Assembly: GCA_020436865.1 (NCBI GenBank)
Contig: JAGQXA010000083.1
Location: forward strand, 1-11,469
Direction: 5' to 3'
DNA length: 11,469 nt
Source of the DNA: Saprospiraceae bacterium
Lineage (GTDB): Bacteria > Bacteroidota > Bacteroidia > Chitinophagales > Saprospiraceae
The notes beneath the pieces were generated by a model, which worked only from the letters and a program-made list of their open reading frames with translations, did not search any database and was not told the origin of the DNA. The translations under genes and the position numbers were made by a program. Of this stretch, positions 1 to 7,542 are shown piece by piece; positions within the stretch are counted from its first letter, which is position 1; each line of letters begins with the position of its first letter.

Positions 1-18
1 CCTTTGCATCCTTTGCAT
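1..18 (+). repeat. End of a degenerate 9-bp tandem array
   Basis: Two identical copies of CCTTTGCAT lie at 1-9 and 10-18, and the array probably continues beyond the window edge. The unit matches the CCTYTGYNN units at 2624-2686 and around the four-helix-bundle gene. The last base of the second copy is the first base of the TCA that encodes the TGA stop of the minus-strand permease. The array at 2686 is placed in the same way. Only two copies are visible, so the call depends on the match with the other arrays. Confidence 0.65.
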
Positions 19-2477
19 CATTCCCTCCTCAGCGACTTCACCGGATCGGCCAGGGCAGCTTGCAGGCTTTGGAGGCCGAGGGTCAGCAGGGCAATGCAGA
101 TGGCAATTCCGGCCGACAGGGCAAAGACCCACCAATGGAGATCGATCCGGTAGGCGAAATGGTCGAGCCAGGCCCGCATGAAATACCAGGCGAGGGGAAG
201 CGCGATCGTCACCGCTATCAGGATCAGCTGCAGGAAGTTCCTGGAAAGCAAACCGACGATATCGAGGGCAGAAGCGCCCAACACTTTTCGGACGCCGATC
301 TCCTTGGTACGCTGCTCGGCCACATAACTGGCCAGGCCCAGAAGCCCCATGCAGGAGATGAAGATGGCCCAAAAGGCGAAAATGAGGGCGATCTTGCCCA
401 GGCGCTGTTCGGACTCGTACATCCGGGCAAATTCGTCGTCGAGGAAGCTGTAGGAGAAGACCTGCCCCGGCGCCATTTGGCGCCAGTTGTTCTCCAGGGC
501 GGCCAGCACTTCCCTGCTGTGGGCGGCTTCGTATCGCAAGGCCATTGAACCGGTCGATCTGCCGATGGTCATGCCCAGCGAGCCGATGCTTTCGCGCAGG
601 CTGGCAAAATGAAAGTCTTTTACCACTCCGATCACGGTATACCCGACGAAGTCGTCCTGTCCGCTCGGCGCCCGAAAGTCGCCGGCGATCGTGTAGACCT
701 TTTTGCCGAGCGGATCGGCTTCATAGCCGAAGTTCTTGGCGGCCGTTGCATTCAGCACGATGGCGAAACTGTCGCTGGGCATGGCCGGATCGAAGAAGCG
801 TCCCTTTTCCAATTCAAGTCCCATGGTGCGCGCATAGTCGAAATCGACCCGCCAGGATTCCATGTTCACCGAATTGTCGACCCGGAATTCGGGCGTGGTG
901 GAATAGGTCGTGTTGCTCCGGCTCGACTCCACCGGCAGGTACGACGAGATCGCCACGCTCTCCACACCGGGCGCCTTCTGCATTTCTTCCTTAAAGGGCA
1001 GCAGGTTGTTTCCCAAGCCATAAGCATCATGCAAGATCACCACCTGTTCTTTTTCGAACCCCAGTTTCTTCTGCTGGATAAACCGCAGTTGGTAGTAAAC
1101 TAACAGGGTACCGGTAATGAGTACGGTGGAGGCTATGAACTGGAAGATCACCAAAGCACTGCGCAAGCTGCCCTTCCCGCGACCCTCGCCGGTCGCAGCC
1201 CGCAGCATCCGCAGAGGCTGAAATCCGGACAGGAAGAAGGCCGGATAAGCGCCGGCCAACAGGGTAATGGCGGCCGTGGCAGCCAGCAGCACGAGAACGA
1301 CGCCGGGAAAAGCCGCCGGAAAGGAGATCTGCCGGCCGGTCAGATCGCGAAACCAGGGCAGCGCCAGGTAAGTCAGCACGATCGCCACCCCCATCGATAG
1401 GGCCGTCATCACCAGCGATTCGCTCAGAAACTGGCCGATCAAGGCGTTGCGGCGGCTTCCGAGCACTTTCCGCACACCGATCTCCTTGGCGCGTTGGGCC
1501 GAGCGGGCGGTGGTCAGGTTCATGTAGTTGATACAGGCGATCAACAAGATGAAAAAGGCGATCGCACCGAAGATCCACACATACTGAATACTGCCATTGG
1601 GCTCCGCCTCATAGTCCAGATCGGAGTATAAATGAATGTCCTCCAGGCGCTGCAGATCGATGATCGCATATTGTCCGGTACCTTCGAAATCCTTCAGGCT
1701 CATCCCGAGAAACTGCTGAGCGGTGATCGCTACTTTCTCCTGCGAATAAGCGGCAAACTTGGTCTGAAATTCGTCGAACCCGACATCCTCGGCCAAGAGC
1801 AGATAGGTCAGGAAGTTGTTGCTCATCGCCCAAAAGGGCGGATCGGAGGCGATTTCTTCATTCCCGACCAACGAAAGCAACAGATCGGCCTTGAAATGCG
1901 TATTTTCCGGTAGGTCTTGGTAGACGGCCGTCACCTTCCATTCCTCCCGGTTGTCGAGCACCAGCGTTTGCCCCAGGGCGGCTTCGCTGCCGCCGAAGTA
2001 CTTTTCGGCTGCGCTTTCCGAAATGGCCATTTGATGGGGCCCCGCCAGACACTTGTCGGGATCGCCCGCGATCACCGGCGTCGGAAAAAGCCGAAAGAAG
2101 GAGCTATCGGCCGATAACACCTGCTCTTCCTTGAAGTTCTGCTCGTCATCGCCCTGGCGCTTGACCACATAGGCGCCGTAGTTGCGCAAACGGCAGAAGG
2201 CCTCCACCTCCGGCAAATCCTTCGCGCAATCCGGACCGACGATCGATCCGGTCACCGCCATCTGCATCAGGCTGTTCCCGAAGTTGATGTCGGCATACGG
2301 CCGTACGATCCGCTCCGAATTCGGGTTCCATCGCTCATAGCTCAGCTCGTGGCGAACAAAAAGCAGGATCAACAAACAGGCGGCGATCCCTACCGTCAAC
2401 CCCAGGAGGTTGATCAAACTGGCCCCCCGGTTCTTCTGCAGCGTCCGCAGGGCGATCTTCAGGTTGTTGCGTACCAT
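18..2477 (-). CDS. MacB/FtsX-type ABC transporter permease, double-length (fourth paralogue)
   Basis: Inner-membrane permease of a type VII (MacB/LolCE/FtsX) ABC complex, 819 residues; substrate unknown. It carries two fused permease halves. The first has an anchor helix near 21-41, a MacB_PCD-like periplasmic domain to about 295, and FtsX helices near 299-320, 348-372 and 389-416. The second has a helix near 440-461, another periplasmic domain containing GVVKDFH (617-623), and helices near 696-718, 742-765 and 779-803. The cytoplasmic coupling motif KEIGVRKVLG occurs at 331-340 and again at 725-734, and the C-terminus is DPVKSLRRE. An upstream in-frame ATG at 2543 exists, but the ATG at 2477 aligns with the N-termini of the other three permeases (M-x-x-N-x-LKIA-x-R), so I chose it. 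No Shine-Dalgarno is seen; the leader is A/T-rich. A 208-bp gap separates it from the preceding permease, so it may have its own promoter or RNA-level control. Confidence 0.93.
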   Translation of the reverse strand: MVRNNLKIALRTLQKNRGASLINLLGLTVGIAACLLILLFVRHELSYERWNPNSERIVRPYADINFGNSLMQMAVTGSIVGPDCAKDLPEVEAFCRLRNYGAYVVKRQGDDEQNFKEEQVLSADSSFFRLFPTPVIAGDPDKCLAGPHQMAISESAAEKYFGGSEAALGQTLVLDNREEWKVTAVYQDLPENTHFKADLLLSLVGNEEIASDPPFWAMSNNFLTYLLLAEDVGFDEFQTKFAAYSQEKVAITAQQFLGMSLKDFEGTGQYAIIDLQRLEDIHLYSDLDYEAEPNGSIQYVWIFGAIAFFILLIACINYMNLTTARSAQRAKEIGVRKVLGSRRNALIGQFLSESLVMTALSMGVAIVLTYLALPWFRDLTGRQISFPAAFPGVVLVLLAATAAITLLAGAYPAFFLSGFQPLRMLRAATGEGRGKGSLRSALVIFQFIASTVLITGTLLVYYQLRFIQQKKLGFEKEQVVILHDAYGLGNNLLPFKEEMQKAPGVESVAISSYLPVESSRSNTTYSTTPEFRVDNSVNMESWRVDFDYARTMGLELEKGRFFDPAMPSDSFAIVLNATAAKNFGYEADPLGKKVYTIAGDFRAPSGQDDFVGYTVIGVVKDFHFASLRESIGSLGMTIGRSTGSMALRYEAAHSREVLAALENNWRQMAPGQVFSYSFLDDEFARMYESEQRLGKIALIFAFWAIFISCMGLLGLASYVAEQRTKEIGVRKVLGASALDIVGLLSRNFLQLILIAVTIALPLAWYFMRAWLDHFAYRIDLHWWVFALSAGIAICIALLTLGLQSLQAALADPVKSLRRE

Positions 2478-2546
2478 AATAGTTATTTGGTGTACTGGTT
2501 TATTGGGGAAATCTGGGCCAGGGGACCGAGGGCCATTTGGCATTTG

Positions 2547-2617
2547 CTAGAGAGGGGGGACCTCTACGAGGTCCTCCGGTGCTCCTTCGGAGCAGGGTTT
2601 CTCGATCAGACCCTAGC
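2547..2617 (-). other. 71-bp multi-hairpin element in the leader of the fourth permease
   Basis: The segment is bounded by GCTAG (2547-2551) and CTAGC (2613-2617), an inverted pair. On the minus strand the pairing extends to 7 bp with one G-U. Inside are three adjacent hairpins: GGACCTC/GAGGTCC (2558-2564 with 2568-2574, loop of 3), TGCTCC/GGAGCA (2580-2585 with 2589-2594, loop of 3) and AGGGT/ACCCT (2594-2598 with 2610-2614). The outer stem and the third hairpin share bases, so they cannot both form fully. The overall shape is a multi-way junction. No T-run follows, so it is not a standard intrinsic terminator, and it does not meet tRNA arm geometry. It could be an RNA processing or attenuation element, a small structured RNA, or a dispersed MITE/REP-like repeat. 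No target-site duplication is visible. Confidence 0.5.
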
Positions 2618-2623
2618 GCTTGC

Positions 2624-2686
2624 CCTCTGTATCCTCTGTATCCTCTGTATCCTTTGTAACCTCTGTAACCTTTGTAACCTCTGTAT
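2624..2686 (+). repeat. Tandem array of seven degenerate 9-bp units
   Basis: Seven contiguous 9-bp units are present. CCTCTGTAT occurs at 2624, 2633 and 2642, then CCTTTGTAA at 2651, CCTCTGTAA at 2660, CCTTTGTAA at 2669 and CCTCTGTAT at 2678. Variation is confined to C/T at position 3-4 and A/T at the end. The final T at 2686 is the first base of the TCA that encodes the TGA stop of the upstream minus-strand permease. The array lies in the transcribed spacer before the hairpin element and the fourth permease. It can be read through in frames on both strands because the period is a multiple of three, but I do not regard those readings as genes. Confidence 0.95.
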
Positions 2687-5049
2687 CACTCCCTTTTCAA
2701 CGATTTCACCGGATCTGTCAACGCGGCCTTGATGCTTTGGAAGCTCACAGTAAAGATCGCCAGGGTCAGCGCGAGGCTACCGGCCAGGACGAAGGCCCAC
2801 CAGGGGACGTTCACGCGATAGGCAAAATCCTCCAGCCAGCGATCCATCAGGTACCAGCCGAGAGGCAGGGCGATGAATAATGACAGAAGGACGAGCTTCA
2901 GAAATTCCCGGGACAACATGGCGGTGATCTGGAAGACCGAAGCGCCGAGCACCTTGCGAATGCCGATCTCCTTGGTCTTCTGTTCGGCGATGAAGGCCGA
3001 CAACCCCAGCAGTCCGAGGCAGGAAATGAACAAGGCCACCAGGGCAAACCACTTCGACAGGGCGCTGGTGCGTTGTTCGCTGCGGTACATCTCCAGGTAG
3101 CGGTCGTCGAGGAAATCGTAGCGGAAGGGATGTCCTTGCGCAAAGGCGCCGAAGAGTTTGCGCGTAGCGGCCAGCACCTCGTCGGTGCGCCCGGGTTCGA
3201 TGCGCAGCAGGCTCATCCCGGTTTCCGAGGGCATGTTGGCGATGATCAGCGGCGAGATCGAGGTATGTAGGGAACTAAGGTGAAAATCTTTGACCACCCC
3301 CACGATGGGCCCGCTGACGCCCCAGAATTCGAGTCGTCTGCCGAGCGGGTCGTCGAGCTTCATGGCGCGGGCGGCGGTTTCGTTGATCAGAAAGCTCATG
3401 GAATCGATCGAGAGCAAGGGCGAAAAGTCGCGGCCGTCGGCCAGCGGTATTTCCATAGTCTGCAGGAAGTACTCGTCGGCGATCATCACGTGGAAGAGCA
3501 GGCCGTCGTCGGGCGCCATGCCTTCCCACTTGGGGTCGCCGGTTTGCGACCCGATGGAGAGCGGATTGGCGTCGGCATAGGTCACGCGCTGCACCCCGGG
3601 AATGCGGAGCAGCTCGGTCCGGAAAGTCTCCAAATCCTCGCTGGCGCCGGGCGGCGTCCGGAAGTACAGCACGTTCTCCTTGTTCAGCCCGAGGTGTTTG
3701 TTCCTGATAAAATCGACCTGGCTTCTGACGACCAGCGCGCTGACGACGAGCAGCGTAGACAGGGCGAACTGGAAGACCACGAGGCCGCGCCTCAATTGAC
3801 TGCCGCCGAACTGACTGCTGCGGTCGCCCTTGATCACATTGGCAATGCGGAACGACGAGAGGAAAAAGGCAGGATAGCTGCCGGCCACCAGGGCCGTGAG
3901 CAGACCTACGACGGCGATCAGCCCCCATAATTCCCAACTACTCAGATCGATCGCCAACTCCTTACCCGACAGCTCCTGAAAGAACGGCAGCAGCGACCGC
4001 GACAATACCACGGCCAGGGTCAGGCTGATCGCCGACACGAGCGCGGCTTCGAGCAGGAATTGAGCCACCAGCGCGCCTCGGCCGGCGCCGACCGTTTTGC
4101 GGACGCCCACTTCCTTCGCGCGGCGCGAAGCGCGGGCCGTAGCCAGGTTCATGAAGTTGATGCAGGCGATCAGCATCAGAAAGGCGGCGGCCAGGCCAAA
4201 CAAGCGGACGTACTCGATCCGCCCGCCGGCTTCCCTGCCGTTCTCGAAGGCGCCGTGCAGGTACATCCGCTCGAAAGGCTGCAAAATGAGATCGAGGTCC
4301 TCGGCGTATTCATTGTTCTCGCTCACGGCCTTCTTCATCTTTTCTGCCAGGACGGCCGCATCGGCTTCTTTCCCAACCTTTAACAGGATGCGGGAGTCGA
4401 AATTTCCCCAGGGGAATCCGTTCATGTCCGGCGGATGTTGCTCATCCAGGCTCAACACAAAATCGAAATCCAGCGAAGAGTGAGCCGGAACATCGGCAAA
4501 GACGCCGGAGATCCGGTAGTCCGGCCGCCCGTTGATCGTCACGCTCTTCCCAACGGCCTTTCCCTGCCAGCCGTTGCCGAACAGCTTACCGGCAAGGTCG
4601 GACGAAATGGCCACCGAGTTCGGTTGGGCGAACAGGTCGGCGCCGTCGCCCTCCAGTACGGGGAAAGACAACAACCGGAAAAAGCCCGCAGTGGCAAAGA
4701 TCCCGTCTGCGAGGTAGCCCCGGTCGTCGATCTTGAATTCCTTCTGGTTGGTGGGGTCGTAAGCGCCGATGTCTTCGATCTCGGGATAGTTCTCCGGCAG
4801 GTAGTCCAGAAGCGGATAAGGGGTCGTTTCCCAGGTGCTCACGCCCGTCTCCCCCGGCAGATTGGCCAGGATGCGGTACAGGCGATCGCCCCCGGCATGA
4901 AAACGGTCGATCTTCAGCTCGTCCTGCACCCAGAGCAGGATGAGCAGGCTGACGGTCAGGCCAACCGACAGACCCAGGATGTTGATCAGCGAGTATCCTC
5001 TTTGACGGAGGAGATTGCGCAAGGCCATTTTGAGGTAGTTGGTGAGCAT
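2686..5049 (-). CDS. MacB/FtsX-type ABC transporter permease, double-length (third paralogue)
   Basis: Inner-membrane permease, 787 residues, with the same duplicated architecture as its neighbours. Anchor helix near 20-42, first MacB_PCD-like periplasmic domain to about 275, helices near 279-302, 327-352 and 371-397. A fifth helix at 421-443 starts the second half; its periplasmic domain contains GVVKDFH (584-590), followed by helices near 666-688, 705-732 and 749-772. Coupling motifs are KEVGVRKTVG (312-321) and KEIGIRKVLG (693-702). The C-terminus is DPVKSLKRE, closest to that of the fourth permease, which hints that these two are sister duplicates. The ATG at 5049 lies 24 bp after the stop of the preceding permease, consistent with one operon; the leader is A-rich with no Shine-Dalgarno. 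The stop codon overlaps the last unit of the 9-bp array. Family is clear, substrate unknown. Confidence 0.95.
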   Translation of the reverse strand: MLTNYLKMALRNLLRQRGYSLINILGLSVGLTVSLLILLWVQDELKIDRFHAGGDRLYRILANLPGETGVSTWETTPYPLLDYLPENYPEIEDIGAYDPTNQKEFKIDDRGYLADGIFATAGFFRLLSFPVLEGDGADLFAQPNSVAISSDLAGKLFGNGWQGKAVGKSVTINGRPDYRISGVFADVPAHSSLDFDFVLSLDEQHPPDMNGFPWGNFDSRILLKVGKEADAAVLAEKMKKAVSENNEYAEDLDLILQPFERMYLHGAFENGREAGGRIEYVRLFGLAAAFLMLIACINFMNLATARASRRAKEVGVRKTVGAGRGALVAQFLLEAALVSAISLTLAVVLSRSLLPFFQELSGKELAIDLSSWELWGLIAVVGLLTALVAGSYPAFFLSSFRIANVIKGDRSSQFGGSQLRRGLVVFQFALSTLLVVSALVVRSQVDFIRNKHLGLNKENVLYFRTPPGASEDLETFRTELLRIPGVQRVTYADANPLSIGSQTGDPKWEGMAPDDGLLFHVMIADEYFLQTMEIPLADGRDFSPLLSIDSMSFLINETAARAMKLDDPLGRRLEFWGVSGPIVGVVKDFHLSSLHTSISPLIIANMPSETGMSLLRIEPGRTDEVLAATRKLFGAFAQGHPFRYDFLDDRYLEMYRSEQRTSALSKWFALVALFISCLGLLGLSAFIAEQKTKEIGIRKVLGASVFQITAMLSREFLKLVLLSLFIALPLGWYLMDRWLEDFAYRVNVPWWAFVLAGSLALTLAIFTVSFQSIKAALTDPVKSLKRE

Positions 5050-5073
5050 GTGCTTGTTTTTTCTGTTAGAGGA

Positions 5074-7521
5074 TCATTCGCTGCGCAACGATTCGACCGG
5101 GTCCGACCAGGCCGCTTTCAGGCTCTGGAAACTTACCGTCAGTAGGGTGACCACAAGGGCGGCCAAACCGGCGGCCAGGAACACCCACCATTCGATCCCG
5201 GTGCGATAGGCAAAGTGGTCGAGCCATTTGGTCATGATAAAGTAGGCCAGCGGGGAGGAAAGCAGTAGGGCCAGCACGACGAGCTTCAGGTAATCTTTCG
5301 ACAGCAGTTGCACAATACCGACCGTAGAGGCGCCCAGGACCTTGCGGATACCGATCTCCTTGGTGCGCTGCTCGGCGGCGAAGACCGACAAACCGAACAA
5401 GCCGAGGCAGGAGATCAGAATGGCCATCAGGGTGAAAGCGCCCACGATGCGCGAGAGGGTCCGCTCAGTCTGATACAAGCGGGCGATGTCGGCATCGAGG
5501 AAGGAGAATTCGAACGGCAGATCGGGCAGTAGCTTCTGCCAAAGCGCCTCCACTTTCGACATCAGGACCGGATAATCGTCGGTCTGTACGTCGGCAATGA
5601 GGTTGCGGAAGTCGGCCGGTGCGCCGGCGGTCACCATGAACGGGCGTAGTTCGGCGCCGAGGGTCTGATAGTGCACATTCTCCATGACGCCGACGATGGT
5701 GGCGGTGATGTGCTGGTTCTCAAAATCGCTGTGCAATACCTTACCGGGCGCTTCCTCTGGGCTGTACCCCAACTCTTCCAGGGCTTTTTCATTGACCACC
5801 ACCAGGAGGTCGTTGTAAGAAACGGCCGTGTCGGCCCGGGTCAGCGACCGGCCCGCGAGGAGGTCGATCTGCAGGGTTTGAAAGAAATTCTCGTCAACCC
5901 CGGTCATCTGAATGTCCACGGCACTGCTCATCGAGCCGCCCTCCTTGTACAGGGGAATGTCGCTGACGAGCGATTGCCCCGGGGCCTTCTCCATCCCGGT
6001 GGCCGCTCCGATCTCGGGAATCCGCAATAGCTCGCTCCGGAAGGTTTCCAGCTTCTCCGATGCGCGGGCATCGTGGAAGGGAATGACGATCTTCTGCTCT
6101 TTGTCGAAGCCGAGGTCCTTGTCGAGCAAATAGTTGAGCTGCTGGCGGATGATCAACGCTCCGATGATCAGCACGACCGATATGGTAAACTGACTGACCA
6201 CCAAGCCTTTGCGAAACATTTCGGCGCCGCTCCCGCCACTCGCCCGGCGCAGCCCGCGCAACACGCCGGCCGGCCGGAAACCCGACAGATAGAAGGCCGG
6301 ATAACTACCGGCGATCAACCCGGTGGCCAACACCAGGAGCAGGGCGAAACCCAATCCTTTCCAGCCTGGCGTCCATTCGAGCGCTTCCGGCAATCCCATC
6401 AGGTTGTTCACCAGCGGCAGCGCCAAACGCATCAGCGGAAGGGCCAGGCCGACGGCCAACAGGGTCAGCAGGAAGCTCTCGCCGAGGAACTGCCCGATCA
6501 GGGCGGCACGCGGCGCGCCCACGGCCTTGCGTATACCGACTTCGCGGGCGCGCCGGATCGAACGGGCAGTGCTCAGGTTCATGAAATTGATGCAGGCCAC
6601 GAGCTGAATGAATCCGGCAATGAGGAGCAAAATGCGGAGGAACGTACTGCTCGTATTGGTCGACTGGTCGGCGTCCAGACCGGTGTTGGTGTGGATCTCG
6701 GCCACCGGCTGTAAGTGAAGTACTTTTTTGATATTGATCTCGGCAAACTGCTCGGCCCCGTGGGTTTGCAGGAATTCGGGCAAACGGGCTTCGACGGTCT
6801 GCGGGTCGGCCCCGGGGCGCAGGCGCACATAACCGTAGATGAAGTTGTTGCCGGCCCAGGAATTGTTGTTCCGGACGTATCCGCCGATCCCGCCCGAGTT
6901 CATCGAGACGAAGAATTCGGGCTCCAGATGGCTTCTGCCGAGGCTGTGGTCGTACACCCCGGTCACTTTGAAATCCTGCTCGCGGGAGGCGCCGCCGATG
7001 GCGATGGTCTGCCCGATCGCCGCCTCGGCTCCGAAGATCTTACGGGCCAGTTTGGCGGAAAGTACGGCCGAGAAGGGTTCATCAAGCGCATGCGGTGCAT
7101 CGCCGGCCACGAAATGATAGTCGAACAGGCGAAAGAACGTGCTGTCGACATAATATCCTTTGGTTTCGTAAAACACCTTCTCTCCGTGGCGGATGAGGTT
7201 TTGCTCGATCGCGGGATGCGAGCAGACGCGCGCCGCCAGCTCCACTTCCGGAAAATCCTCCTGCATGGCCGGTGCGATCGGAGGGGAACAGGTGGCCATG
7301 TGCATCGTCTCGCCGTCATCCGAAAGGTTCAGATCGCTGATGATGCGATAGAGGTTTTCCACCCCGGCATGATGCCGGTCGTAGCTCCGATGGTGCTGCA
7401 CATACAGAAGGATGTACAGGCAGCAGGCCGTTCCGAGGGTCAGACCAAAGAGGTTGATCGCGCTGAAACTCTTGTTTCTCCACAACTGACGGAAGGCGAT
7501 CTTTAGGTAATTTCGAAGCAT
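5074..7521 (-). CDS. MacB/FtsX-type ABC transporter permease, double-length (second paralogue)
   Basis: Inner-membrane permease, 815 residues. Anchor helix near 20-42, first periplasmic MacB_PCD-like domain to about 292, helices near 294-317, 345-372 and 388-413. The second half starts with a helix near 440-460, then a periplasmic domain, then helices near 690-716, 736-763 and 776-800. Coupling motifs are REVGIRKAVG (326-335) and KEIGIRKVLG (721-730). The motif that reads GVVKDFH in the other three paralogues is GVMENVH here (611-617), so this copy has diverged in the second periplasmic domain. The C-terminus DPVESLRSE resembles that of the first permease. The ATG at 7521 follows the upstream stop by 21 bp and the downstream gene follows by 24 bp, so co-transcription is likely. 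There is no Shine-Dalgarno. It probably shares an ATPase with its neighbours, because none lies beside it. Confidence 0.95.
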   Translation of the reverse strand: MLRNYLKIAFRQLWRNKSFSAINLFGLTLGTACCLYILLYVQHHRSYDRHHAGVENLYRIISDLNLSDDGETMHMATCSPPIAPAMQEDFPEVELAARVCSHPAIEQNLIRHGEKVFYETKGYYVDSTFFRLFDYHFVAGDAPHALDEPFSAVLSAKLARKIFGAEAAIGQTIAIGGASREQDFKVTGVYDHSLGRSHLEPEFFVSMNSGGIGGYVRNNNSWAGNNFIYGYVRLRPGADPQTVEARLPEFLQTHGAEQFAEINIKKVLHLQPVAEIHTNTGLDADQSTNTSSTFLRILLLIAGFIQLVACINFMNLSTARSIRRAREVGIRKAVGAPRAALIGQFLGESFLLTLLAVGLALPLMRLALPLVNNLMGLPEALEWTPGWKGLGFALLLVLATGLIAGSYPAFYLSGFRPAGVLRGLRRASGGSGAEMFRKGLVVSQFTISVVLIIGALIIRQQLNYLLDKDLGFDKEQKIVIPFHDARASEKLETFRSELLRIPEIGAATGMEKAPGQSLVSDIPLYKEGGSMSSAVDIQMTGVDENFFQTLQIDLLAGRSLTRADTAVSYNDLLVVVNEKALEELGYSPEEAPGKVLHSDFENQHITATIVGVMENVHYQTLGAELRPFMVTAGAPADFRNLIADVQTDDYPVLMSKVEALWQKLLPDLPFEFSFLDADIARLYQTERTLSRIVGAFTLMAILISCLGLFGLSVFAAEQRTKEIGIRKVLGASTVGIVQLLSKDYLKLVVLALLLSSPLAYFIMTKWLDHFAYRTGIEWWVFLAAGLAALVVTLLTVSFQSLKAAWSDPVESLRSE

Positions 7522-7542
7522 GACAGAAGGGTTTTGATTTGG

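Noticed and set aside
18..2543. Extended N-terminus of the fourth permease from the ATG at 2543.
   Set aside because: The extra 22 residues are proline-rich and absent in the paralogues; the ATG at 2477 gives the conserved N-terminus.
2558..2594. Intrinsic terminator after the third permease.
   Set aside because: The hairpins are strong, but neither strand has a T-run directly after them.
2547..2617. A tRNA gene on the minus strand, because of the 71-bp length, 7-bp outer stem and inner hairpins.
   Set aside because: The inner loops are 3 bases, there is no T-loop consensus or 7-base anticodon loop, the outer stem overlaps the third hairpin, and extra bases separate the last hairpin from the outer stem.
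2624..2686. The 9-bp arrays as hidden Bacteroidota promoters (TTTG, 19-21 bp, TAnnTTTG), since three 9-bp units equal the 27-bp distance between the two TTTG elements.
   Set aside because: The only two perfect TTTG copies are 18 bp apart, the TA before TTTG is one base too far away, and the plus-strand direction points against the genes. The match is not good enough to call.
2624..2686. CRISPR array.
   Set aside because: The units are contiguous 9-mers without spacers and no cas genes are present.
2349..2732. Plus-strand open frame whose product repeats C-I-L / C-N-L across the 9-bp array.
   Set aside because: It overlaps the start of the fourth permease antisense and is kept open by the multiple-of-three repeat; no family features.
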